A stretch of DNA of 46,059 bases, taken from positions 1 through 46,059 of the forward strand of contig SACF01000032.1 in assembly GCA_009928665.1 (NCBI GenBank). Reading direction: 5' to 3'. Source of the DNA: Alphaproteobacteria bacterium (GTDB taxonomy: Bacteria; Bacteroidota; Bacteroidia; Bacteroidales; FEN-979). The notes under the pieces were generated by a model. That model was not told the DNA's origin, did not search any database, and worked only from the letters and a program-made list of their open reading frames with translations. The translations under genes were made by a program, and so were the position numbers. The first letter of the stretch is position 1, and each line of letters opens with the position of its first letter. Positions 17,901 through 23,977 of the stretch are shown piece after piece.

Positions 17901-18502
17901 GCGGTAACCAGGTATGCCGAAAAATTATTCTCATTATGGACATTTCTGACAATTACCCAGGCATCTCTGTTGTTTTTGTGCCTTACAATGGTCATCTGGG
18001 TAGGACATGAGTTCGTTCCCTGAACCATGATCTCTTTCTGTCCCGGTTCCAGATCGCCAAGTCCTCCGTCCAGCCTCATATTGATGACGGAATAATACAA
18101 CCCATTATAATCGGCTGGAGTGGGTATTTGTGCCTTCATTGTAAAAAGGTAATAAGAACTGTCGTCATCCAGTTTCTGGACAACACCAACAGTTTTATCA
18201 CAATCGATATTGCCGTGAAGATCATTGCCATTCGGCATGATGTTGTGTTCCCGGTTTAAAACCTGGTGGCCGTTCGAATAGAAAAGAAGGTTTCCCAAAG
18301 AGTCGGAAACGGAAACCGTGTTTCTTTGGGTACTCAGGTGATTGGTAGGTAAGCCCTGTGGTGGTCCGAATTTAAACGTTATACCTGTCTGGTTGCCAAA
18401 GAGCCAGTTATCCCATTCATGCTGCGAAAAAACCGAAAAGTGGCCATGGCAAAGAACCACAACGGAAAGCGAAAAAAACCATCTGCCGATTTGTGAATTC
18501 AC
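14978..18502 (-). CDS. Large PKD/Ig-like surface protein with FISUMP C-domain
   Basis: A 1174-residue secreted protein. Signal peptide 1-27. Residues about 30-395 look like a beta-propeller (GNLLFYSNGHQVLNREHNIM, MKVSPDGTMLAYPC, DSHYLYLSDG). A PKD domain follows (about 410-475; HWDFGDPASGSANYS, HSYSQPGTYHVHLFV), then Ig/PKD-like domains (about 480-650), three near-identical repeats of about 90 residues (about 650-920, each FQWMVNGxNxGxNxxTFxYIP), a GTYSGPGVNSATGIF domain and a FISUMP domain (about 993-1174; DGKVYPTVQIGSQCWMQKNL, GLCPPGWHIPSESDWNIL). No type IX signal is seen, so the export route past the outer membrane is unclear. Five stretches are encoded by intergenic-type words (listed separately). 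Confidence 0.75.
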   Translation of the reverse strand: MNSQIGRWFFSLSVVVLCHGHFSVFSQHEWDNWLFGNQTGITFKFGPPQGLPTNHLSTQRNTVSVSDSLGNLLFYSNGHQVLNREHNIMPNGNDLHGNIDCDKTVGVVQKLDDDSSYYLFTMKAQIPTPADYNGLYYSVINMRLDGGLGDLEPGQKEIMVQGTNSCPTQMTIVRHKNNRDAWVIVRNVHNENNFSAYLVTAAGVSSTPVVSPTSYLHNTIPVCNPGSMKVSPDGTMLAYPCLPSDSGAFCSFNSETGQITPRFFFRVGPWGWGLWMYMEFSRDSHYLYLSDGDWTYQPSNIYQYDATAKDSASFKQSEVLVGHCSHGVHLQLAQDGKIYGDISGKDSLCVINNPSVGGVGCDFQLNAIHLINGNGSQGLPIFLQRYYLYIRDTGNCVNIPVHFSPWTWPPADSVHWDFGDPASGSANYSLLTNATHSYSQPGTYHVHLFVRHNDKRTDTTSRTITILPGPVPLLGPDRTICTGQSVTFDAGSCTGCSYLWSALPSGAVVGATQTLTTSVAGVYGVVVTGPSGCTGRDTVQLSVTDPPVITNDPLAKTICSGESTAIALSSTMSSTTYHWTASLTSGMVSGFAPGSGTTIDQILTNQDASPGMVTYLITPVAGSCTGTTVTFPVTVNPGEAVGVVISASTNPVCPGTLVTFTASPVNGGSNPVFQWMVNGINAGSNSPTFSYIPVNGDQIVVHCQSSIVNCISGNPAASNVVTMTVTPLLPVSVSISASSNPVCNGAPVTFTASPVNGGSTPVFQWMVNGLNTGTNTSTFSYIPANGDQIMVHCQSSIVNCVSGNPAVSNTVIMTTTPLLPVSVSISTSANNVCAGTPVTFTATPVNGGSNPVFQWMVNGINAGSNSPTFNYIPANDDQIIVHCQSSIVNCVTGNPATSNLVSVTVIPSAEVSFTTCFDTITTVNAKPFRLKGGLPLGGTYSGPGVNSATGIFTPSAAGPGTHTITYTYTNTYGCSSNAKCKVQNANFSAFTCGSDLADIRDGKVYPTVQIGSQCWMQKNLEFGLTISSTNPQTDNCIPEKYNCPLSIVNCPLSLYQWDELMRYETAPGSQGLCPPGWHIPSESDWNILFNFYDGPSRAGTALTDPFLNGFNADPDGVLYQNTIWSFADFAVLFWSSTPVDATRAWSHGMNDINFSVSSYHAMKADAFPVRCVRD
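15344..15380. repeat. GACAATGG-type word repeat inside FISUMP domain
   Basis: Degenerate tandem words (GGACAAT, TGACAAT, GGATAAT, GGACAAT) within the PKD-protein coding region. On the coding strand they encode NCPLSIVNCPLSLY (around residue 1047), replacing the variable loop that precedes YQWDE in FISUMP domains. The reading frame is intact. Confidence 0.75.
15545..15575. repeat. TTTTGCA-type word repeat inside the PKD gene
   Basis: Tandem ATTTTGC/ACTTTGC words in the coding region. On the coding strand they give NAKCKVQNANF (about residue 981), an unusual hydrophilic linker just before the FISUMP domain. The same word type (TTTGCATTTTGAATTC) occurs intergenically near 14280. Confidence 0.65.
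15833..15865. repeat. ACAATTGACAATGG word repeat in Ig repeat 3
   Basis: The words ACAATTGACAATGGACG and ATTGACAATGGACAAT are in frame and encode the loop HCQSSIVNC of the third Ig-like repeat (about residue 885). Nearly identical words sit at the same place in the other two Ig-like repeats. Confidence 0.7.
16103..16135. repeat. ACAATTGACAATGG word repeat in Ig repeat 2
   Basis: In-frame word pair encoding HCQSSIVNC at about residue 795 of the PKD protein, with one base changed from the copy at 15833-15865 (GGACCAT instead of GGACAAT). Confidence 0.7.
16373..16405. repeat. ACAATTGACAATGG word repeat in Ig repeat 1
   Basis: In-frame word pair encoding HCQSSIVNC at about residue 705, the first of three copies in the Ig-like repeats. 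The same word also occurs intergenically at 45624-45640. Confidence 0.7.
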
Positions 18503-18590
18503 TCAGAATCAATTTTAAAATTCGTTTGTACTATATTATTACGCAATATTTCCACCCTGCTTGCCGACTTCCATGCGCTCCTAAAACCCT

Positions 18591-19013
18591 TCAGGCATTC
18601 AGCAGGGTTTGAATGTCAAATTTTCGCATCTTCAGGAATGCCTCGATCACCCGCGGGCCGCGTTCGGGATCGTCCATAAGTTCATAAAGGATTGCCGGGA
18701 TGATCTGCCAGGAGACGCCGTATTTGTCCTTCAGCCACCCGCACATGCTCTCCTCGCCGCCCTCGGTAAGCTTTTCCCAGTAATAATCGATCTCTTCCTG
18801 CGATTCACATTCCACAACAAACGAAACCCCTTCGGTGATCTGGTACATCCGACCGCCGTTCAGCCCCATGAAACGGTTGCCGTTCACGGAAAATTGAACA
18901 ACCATCGGCGATGACGAAAGGATAGCCGAACCGGGGAATACAGAACAATAAAATTCGGCCGCCTCCCGGGCTTGGCCATCGAACCAAAGGCAGGGATAGA
19001 TGAGATTTTTCAT
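18591..19013 (-). CDS. VOC family (PhnB-like) protein
   Basis: A 140-residue protein of the vicinal-oxygen-chelate superfamily, PhnB / 3-demethylubiquinone-methyltransferase-like branch. It starts KNLIYPCLWFDGQAREAAEFYCSVFP and includes FMGLNGG, SFVVECESQEEIDYYWEKL and a GWLKDKYGVSWQIIP segment; such proteins are usually single-domain and dimeric. The catalytic role of this branch is not established. The start overlaps (ATGA) the end of a restriction-methylase scrap. A truncated duplicate of its middle, with about 8-9 mismatches over roughly 190 bases, lies at 25961-26150. Confidence 0.85.
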   Translation of the reverse strand: MKNLIYPCLWFDGQAREAAEFYCSVFPGSAILSSSPMVVQFSVNGNRFMGLNGGRMYQITEGVSFVVECESQEEIDYYWEKLTEGGEESMCGWLKDKYGVSWQIIPAILYELMDDPERGPRVIEAFLKMRKFDIQTLLNA

Positions 19014-19110
19014 GGTTTCTTTGTTACAAAATTACAAAAAAGAGGGATATCCTCCTCCGTCAACCCGTAGCGTTCATAAACTATCCGGTCGACCAAGCGG
19101 TTTGATAAAT
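19010..19110 (-). pseudogene. C-terminal scrap of a type IIG/Eco57I-like methylase (copy 2)
   Basis: Between RhuM and the VOC gene the reverse strand reads NRLVDRIVYERYGLTEED, then IPLFCNFVTKKP and a stop that overlaps the VOC start. DRxVYExYGLTEEEI is the typical extreme C-terminus of Eco57I/type IIG restriction-methylases, and the same motif ends the scrap at 20125-20369. No start codon or catalytic domain remains. This is a remnant of a lost gene. The VOC promoter box (19034-19027) lies inside it. Confidence 0.6.
19027..19034 (-). promoter_or_regulatory. Bacteroidetes -7 box for the VOC gene
   Basis: The reverse strand reads TAATTTTG, matching TAnnTTTG, 14 bases before the ATG at 19013, inside the decayed methylase C-terminus. 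Confidence 0.4.
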
Positions 19111-19116
19111 AATGGA

Positions 19117-20103
19117 TCAGGCACTTCCGTGTTCTGACAACCCCTTGACAACTTTGTCAAACTCATCCGGTGTCTGGTCATCTTGCACTTTTTTGTATCT
19201 CATGAACTCCCGGTCAACATGCTCCTTCGCTAACTGTGCCGACACTTTGCCGGCATCCAGCAGGATCTGCTTTTCATTGAGTGTCAGAAATCCATGAAGT
19301 TTTTCAATCCAATTGTCCATGTACATGACCTTCCGGTTCATCGCCTGCAACTCCGCAAACTCCAGGTATTGGGTAACCAGCCGGTTCAACTGATCCAACT
19401 CATGCTGGTTCAGATAATTTTTTGCAACCTCAACATCATTCTTACGGATCGCTTCACCCGGCCAGTTGGTCAATCCCATGTTTGGTTTTGCTGCGTCAGC
19501 CCGCTCGGTCAGGATCTGGGCAGCCGTCTTCCCGGTCACTGCCCAGTGGAATTTGTTCTGAACGGTGGCAAAAAATTCCCGGGTTTTTACATGTGACGGA
19601 TCATAATCGGCGCTGGTCGCGTATATCTCGCACACTTTCCTGTAAAACACCTTTTCCGAGCTCCGGATATCCCTGATCCGTGCCAGCAATTCATCGAAAT
19701 AGCTGTTTCTAGCCAGTTTTAAACGCTCATCGTCGAGTACGAAACCCTTGATGATATATTCCTTTAACCTTTTTGTGGCCCAAATACGAAATTGCGTGGC
19801 AATATGTGATTGAACCCGGTATCCTACCGAAATAATTACATCGAGATTATAGTAAACGATTTCCCTTTTTACCGACCTTTTACCTTCCCTCTGAACTTGT
19901 GCAATTTTTGCACAAGTTGAAGTTTCATCCAATTCGCCTGAAGAATAAATATTACCGAGGTGTTTCGTAATAGAGGTCCTGTCGGTTTGAAACAACTCCG
20001 CAATCTGATATTGATTTAACCAGACACTGTCATCCTTCATCAAAACGTCAATTTTGATATCACCGGATTTACTCTTGTATATGATGATCTCCCCTTTTTC
20101 CAT
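19117..20103 (-). CDS. RhuM family protein
   Basis: A 328-residue homologue of Salmonella RhuM, a family of unknown biochemistry that recurs beside restriction-modification and other defence genes. It has the N-terminal KSGDIKIDVLMKDDSVWLNQYQIAELFQTDRTSITKHLGNI helix-turn-helix-like region. The conserved NLDVIISVGYRVQSHIATQFRIWATKRLKEYI core follows, and then a C-terminal Fic/DOC-like helical part (ATSADYDPSHVKTREFFATVQNK, LTERADAAKPNMGLTNWPG). It lies between two methylase scraps, which fits a role in, or passenger status within, an old R-M locus. No signal peptide. Full length for the family. Confidence 0.8.
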   Translation of the reverse strand: MEKGEIIIYKSKSGDIKIDVLMKDDSVWLNQYQIAELFQTDRTSITKHLGNIYSSGELDETSTCAKIAQVQREGKRSVKREIVYYNLDVIISVGYRVQSHIATQFRIWATKRLKEYIIKGFVLDDERLKLARNSYFDELLARIRDIRSSEKVFYRKVCEIYATSADYDPSHVKTREFFATVQNKFHWAVTGKTAAQILTERADAAKPNMGLTNWPGEAIRKNDVEVAKNYLNQHELDQLNRLVTQYLEFAELQAMNRKVMYMDNWIEKLHGFLTLNEKQILLDAGKVSAQLAKEHVDREFMRYKKVQDDQTPDEFDKVVKGLSEHGSA

Positions 20104-20124
20104 CCTGTTTCTCTATCTTCTTTT

Positions 20125-20369
20125 CTAATCCATTGTTTCAATTGTGGCTTCTCTCCCCTCAACCACCGCGATCTCCTCCTCCGTCAACCCGTAAAGTTCA
20201 TACACCATCCGGTCGATCTCGCGGTCGGTGGCATCGATGGTGCGCTTCAGCTCCTGCGCTTTGGTCGCCTCCGCCTCAAAATATCCCTCCCACTCCGCCT
20301 CCTGCGCCAGGGTGAGCGCCACCTTCCGCTTGCGCAACTCCTTAACGAAATCGGTGTAAATATTCAAGT
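20125..20369 (-). pseudogene. C-terminal scrap of a type IIG/Eco57I-like methylase (copy 1)
   Basis: An open stretch of about 80 codons encodes VKELRKRKVALTLAQEAEW, then AQELKRTIDATDREIDRMVYELYGLTEEEIAVVEG. The EIDxMVYxLYGLTEEEI ending is the standard C-terminus of Eco57I/type IIG methylases with a TaqI-like specificity region. The frame starts inside the last codons of the BsuBI/PstI-type endonuclease gene, so the scrap is fused directly to the right end of that operon. The matching N-terminal scrap is at 23287-23376. Reading these 86 codons as a small independent protein is possible but less likely. Confidence 0.65.
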
Positions 20370-21331
20370 CATGATCTTGGCCCAAGAAATTTATCCCCGT
20401 TAAAATGGATCATGTGATCCGGAAAACTGACTACCCAAACTTCTGTTTCCCAGGCAATGTCTGGGGCATGTCGCTTAAACTCGTTTAAATCAGAGAATGC
20501 CGTTACATAGATTTTCCCAGCTTGACAGTTTTTCAGCATTAGTTCCAATTCAACAATTCTTTTCGGCGATACTGGGCCATGAGAAGTTACGGCCTCAACA
20601 AGGAACAGCCACTTGCTTTTTTTATCGTAAAGGATAACATCCGGTAGTTTACTATGCTCGTCAATATAGATTCCCAATTTTTTTAGCGATTTATTATCCA
20701 GGTAGAGGTTTTTTCTGGAAGTATCTCCTACGTACAACAATTCACTTCCGGGTGCAAATCGCGATGCAAATTCTGTTATTACAGCTATCTGAACTTCATT
20801 GTGTTTACCGGGAGAAAATGATAATTCCGTTCCATCTTTCAACCTAACGGGAATCTTTCGCAGTTCTCTTCTCTTATAATATTTGTCTCGTAGTAAACCG
20901 ACATTTTCTTTAAAATATTTAAGCTCCTTGTTCCAGTATCTCGTATCAAAGGCTCTGATGAGCCTCAATGCCTCCGGTGATAAACGGTAGTGATTGTCCT
21001 TACTGTTTGTAGGCAGCATTGGCTGTTCCGGATTGTGGATTACGATTCCAGCCTGAACAAATTGATGAAGTGTTTGTCTTCGAAAGGTCTCTCTTGAATT
21101 TTCAGCATATTGCTTGTTGTAATGCTCAGCAATAAAACGCATTACGCCTTCATACCTTGCATTTTCCTTATTACCGACAACCGACATACTTACGGCTTTG
21201 GCATTTTTCCAAGTCTCGTTTTCAGTCAGGTTGCAGAGGGCAAGCAGTGTCAAAGCGGAGCGGACGTTTTGTTGCCTTTCCGGAAGTCCCATCGCTTCCA
21301 GTAATTGTTTGGCTTCGTCAATTTTATTCAT
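20369..21331 (-). CDS. BsuBI/PstI-family type II restriction endonuclease
   Basis: A 320-residue endonuclease. The C-terminal catalytic region LPDVILYDKKSKWLFLVEAV followed by TSHGPVSPKRIVELE is the family's PD-(D/E)XK-like core (PD, then ExV after about 15 residues). The N-terminal helical domain (LLEAMGLPERQQNVRSALTL, LLALCNLTENETWKNA) is also typical. BsuBI and PstI cut CTGCAG, so the same target is inferred here, not shown. Its start overlaps the methylase stop by 4 bases (ATGA), giving coupled translation after the methylase. CTGCAG still occurs in the window (for example 33104, 38716, 41427), so host DNA would need the cognate methylation. Confidence 0.9.
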   Translation of the reverse strand: MNKIDEAKQLLEAMGLPERQQNVRSALTLLALCNLTENETWKNAKAVSMSVVGNKENARYEGVMRFIAEHYNKQYAENSRETFRRQTLHQFVQAGIVIHNPEQPMLPTNSKDNHYRLSPEALRLIRAFDTRYWNKELKYFKENVGLLRDKYYKRRELRKIPVRLKDGTELSFSPGKHNEVQIAVITEFASRFAPGSELLYVGDTSRKNLYLDNKSLKKLGIYIDEHSKLPDVILYDKKSKWLFLVEAVTSHGPVSPKRIVELELMLKNCQAGKIYVTAFSDLNEFKRHAPDIAWETEVWVVSFPDHMIHFNGDKFLGPRS

Positions 21332-22905
21332 GATGTATAAACTGGTTCAAAATATTCATTGACAACCCGATTCGTGTGCTCAACTGAAAAATCGTTGGAA
21401 AGGATTATCCTGTCTCCAATTTCCTGAATAGTATCCAATGGAGGCAATGACATTTCTCTTAATTCTGTGGCGCTCACATTGACATTACCATTAAAAATTC
21501 TGAAATAGACATCAAACAGACTACTGTTAAGCACCGCGCAAAGACCTACTACTTCATTTCGCTCCAGATGGCCTTTGGGTCTATAAATGTAATTAACTTT
21601 GTTTTCAACTCCAATAAAATCCGATTGACTGAAATTGCAGAAATAAGGTGCTGCAATCAATCGGTTCTTGTCATCCTTGCTGCTGAACCGTCTTAACAGA
21701 ATGTAATTTCTATTGGGAAGAAGGAGTGGCATGGACTTTTGTTCAATATTGATATATTGTTCTTTGCCTGGTTTAATAATTGGCCACTCCAATATCATTT
21801 GTTTTACATTGTGAAGCCAAAAGAGCGGGGCCAACTGAATGGTTCCATTTTCAAAATTCTCTCTGAGGTAATCCCTTGCACGGAATGCTACTATCGGCCC
21901 CGTTGAGATCTTGATATGGTATTTGGTTAAATTGCCTGTCCATGCTTCAAAAAGTTCTAATACTGCTTCTTCATTGTCGTTTGTAGGCAGATACAGGATT
22001 TTTTCATTTGAATTCAAATCAATAATATCCTTTTTCGGGAAGGACTTTATCAAGGGGTTGCTTAAATCGTTCAACCCTCTTGATGATGAAATGATAACAG
22101 TTGGTTCAGGTCGGGATCTTTTGGTACATTTTATAATTACGGTTTCCTGTAATACTTTATCTCTGTTGAAAGTGTCTTTTCTGGAAACGAACAGATGTGC
22201 CTTGTCTAAATCGATGAGATTGAAAAAATACTCGCGAAAAACTTTGAAATAGCCGCCTGCTGCATAACTGCGGGGTGTAATGAAAATAAGCTCACCATTT
22301 TCCTTAAGTAACTTTGCGGATAATGCCATAAAGATGGCATATATGTTCGGGTGTCCATTTACTACCACTTTGGCAACTGTAACACGGATGTCGTCAATGG
22401 AAAGTTTGAAATAGGGAGGATTTGAGATAATAATATCAAAAGGTTCGATCGGCGTTGAAAACAAATCATCACTTTCTCTGAAGCATGCCGCATTATGAAG
22501 AATGAAGTCGTCTTTTAAAAGCTTGATTGTGATTTTAATATCTTTTGCCAATCCCCAGTTTTTCAAATAGCTGAATGATTGCTCTAAGATCGGAATTAGT
22601 TCAATATCCGTTTCATACGCGACCAATTCAATGGCTTTTAAATTCTCATCCGATCTAATAAGGCTTTCAATCAAAGCACATGATAAAACCGCAGTTCCGC
22701 ATCCCGGATCCAGAATTCGAACAGTACTTCCGGCAAAAGTTGAATAGGAAGCCATGAAGGCAGCGATTTCAACAGGTGTAAAAAACTGGCCGTTTTCCTT
22801 TTTGTGTTGTTGATCAACTGACAAAGCGTATTCGATACCTAATCGGTCTGCAAAATGACTTGGTAACTCCTGCTCAATTGGTTGCATCGCTTTTTTACTT
22901 TCCAT
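21328..22905 (-). CDS. N6-adenine DNA methyltransferase (M.PstI/BsuBI-like)
   Basis: A 525-residue gamma-type N6-adenine methyltransferase, partner of the adjacent endonuclease. KKENGQFFTPVEIAAFMASY is the usual approach to the SAM site. Motif I is ILDPGCGTAVLS and motif IV (catalytic) is ISNPPYF. A C-terminal target-recognition domain follows (about residues 300-525). Motif X precedes motif I, the gamma order. It overlaps the controller gene by 11 bases at its start and the endonuclease by 4 bases at its end, so all three genes form one message. It should protect adenines within the recognition site. Confidence 0.9.
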   Translation of the reverse strand: MESKKAMQPIEQELPSHFADRLGIEYALSVDQQHKKENGQFFTPVEIAAFMASYSTFAGSTVRILDPGCGTAVLSCALIESLIRSDENLKAIELVAYETDIELIPILEQSFSYLKNWGLAKDIKITIKLLKDDFILHNAACFRESDDLFSTPIEPFDIIISNPPYFKLSIDDIRVTVAKVVVNGHPNIYAIFMALSAKLLKENGELIFITPRSYAAGGYFKVFREYFFNLIDLDKAHLFVSRKDTFNRDKVLQETVIIKCTKRSRPEPTVIISSSRGLNDLSNPLIKSFPKKDIIDLNSNEKILYLPTNDNEEAVLELFEAWTGNLTKYHIKISTGPIVAFRARDYLRENFENGTIQLAPLFWLHNVKQMILEWPIIKPGKEQYINIEQKSMPLLLPNRNYILLRRFSSKDDKNRLIAAPYFCNFSQSDFIGVENKVNYIYRPKGHLERNEVVGLCAVLNSSLFDVYFRIFNGNVNVSATELREMSLPPLDTIQEIGDRIILSNDFSVEHTNRVVNEYFEPVYTS

Positions 22906-23203
22906 TTTGTCTATTAGTCAAGTACTTAATTTTCATTTCGGCCACTCTTAATGCATCTCTCGCTAGTTCTTCATCTTTCAGATCATACAGCACCCGGTCG
23001 CTCAGATAATTGACAAGCAGCTCTTTCTCATCTATCTTAAAAATTCTTGCAATTTGAATAATCTGTGCTTTTGAGGCGTTCCGTTCACCCCTTTCGATTT
23101 TACTCAGGATGGATTGATCAATATCCAGTTCAGCGGCAACCTTACGCAAAGGTAATCGGTGTTCTTCCCTTAGTTTTCTTATTTGTTCTCCTATGGATAA
23201 CAT
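22895..23203 (-). CDS. XRE-type controller protein of the R-M operon
   Basis: A 102-residue helix-turn-helix protein: MLSIGEQIRKLREEHRLPLR, then KVAAELDIDQSILSKIERGE, is a classic XRE fold with the recognition helix at about residues 27-38. A short C-terminal extension follows. It is the first gene of the controller-methylase-endonuclease operon and lies 20 bases downstream of a perfect inverted repeat that overlaps the -7 box, so autoregulation like that of R-M C proteins is the natural reading. The gene order (controller first, endonuclease last) would let methylase be made before endonuclease. Confidence 0.8.
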   Translation of the reverse strand: MLSIGEQIRKLREEHRLPLRKVAAELDIDQSILSKIERGERNASKAQIIQIARIFKIDEKELLVNYLSDRVLYDLKDEELARDALRVAEMKIKYLTNRQNGK

Positions 23204-23222
23204 TTATTTTGGATTCAAATAG

Positions 23223-23247
23223 TTTGGACAAAGTCTGTCCAAATATA
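23223..23247 (-). promoter_or_regulatory. Controller-protein operator overlapping -7 box
   Basis: TTTGGACA, five bases, TGTCCAAA (23223-23243) is a perfect 8-bp inverted repeat. On the reverse strand the -7 box TATATTTG occupies 23247-23240 and overlaps one arm by four bases. The start codon of the XRE gene is at 23203. A dimeric HTH protein bound here would occlude its own promoter. C-protein boxes of other R-M systems share GAC/GTC half-sites. Confidence 0.65.
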
Positions 23248-23286
23248 CTCATTTGATTTCGTTAAAACTAAGAAATCATCGGAAAG

Positions 23287-23376
23287 TTATCGACATTTTT
23301 CAAACGCTGCCTTCAAAGCCGGCTTGTCGAGGCCGGCTGAGTACTTTTTGGTGACGGAGTGCTGAAAGAGTGGCAT
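23287..23376 (-). pseudogene. N-terminal scrap of a type IIG/Eco57I-like methylase (copy 1)
   Basis: Reverse-strand ATG at 23376 starts MPLFQHSVTKKYSAGLDKPA, then LKAAFEKCR and a stop at 23289-23287. MPLFQxSVxxKYL...A(A/W)EKF is the standard N-terminus of Eco57I-like/type IIG enzymes. The related scrap at 26150-26257 continues with FSAFFHDPK, so this copy loses its homology at about 23293, where the R-M operon begins. It is not a working gene. Confidence 0.65.
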
Positions 23377-23599
23377 ACAATGAGAAATGCGGATTAATAC
23401 ATTAGGGTAATTCAAATATCAAATTTGCGGATTTTTCGCGGATTGGACAAATCAAACCGTGATTTTTCAGGATCCCTTTTATTTCTGTGAAGATCAATGA
23501 AGGAATGCTTACTCAAGACCGCGGATCACCGGAAGGAACACTGAGAAAAAGTTCAGGGTAGGATTTATAAAGATTTGGTGGACAAATATTCAGCCAGTC

Positions 23600-23977
23600 C
23601 TAAGTCTTTGACTTGGTCCGGCGGGCCGCATAAGCATAGGCCAGCATTCCCGTACCGGCCACGAAGGAGTAAGCAAGGATGGTGGTCATGGCAGGAGAAC
23701 CCGGAAAGGCAGTGACGGCAATGCCCATGCTCAGGCTCATGTTGCGCATGCCGGTGATCATCGACAGGGTGAGGCGGTTGTTACTTCCCGGAAAACAGAA
23801 GATCCAGCCCGCGAGTGCAGCCGTCACCACCAGCAGGGACTTCAGCGCCAGCTCTTTCCACTGGGTATCCGGGATCACATTGTACTGCTTTAGGACGATG
23901 GCGGCGATCATCAGCGTATTCAGGAACTGGCTGACCAGGGTGGCCGGTTTGATCAGCCGGCCTGACCGATCCTGCCT
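23600..23977 (-). pseudogene. 5'-truncated bile acid:sodium symporter-like transporter
   Basis: An open stretch without a proper start encodes LIKPATLVSQFLNTLMIAAI, then hydrophobic helices including LTLSMITGMRNMSLSMGIAV and SPAMTTILAYSFVAGTGMLA, ending in a basic tail. The TGMRNMSLSMGIA segment resembles the last third of BASS (SLC10-like) transporters, of which only about 125 of roughly 300 residues remain. It overlaps the end of the radical SAM gene in another frame and is bounded upstream by a TAG at 23980. Probably the remnant left by a deletion; a small standalone membrane protein starting at 23911 is the alternative. Confidence 0.4.

Noticed and set aside
20125..20385. Antitoxin-like small gene of 86 residues
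   Set aside because: The VYELYGLTEEEI ending marks it as the C-terminus of a type IIG enzyme, with a matching N-terminal scrap on the other side of the R-M operon.
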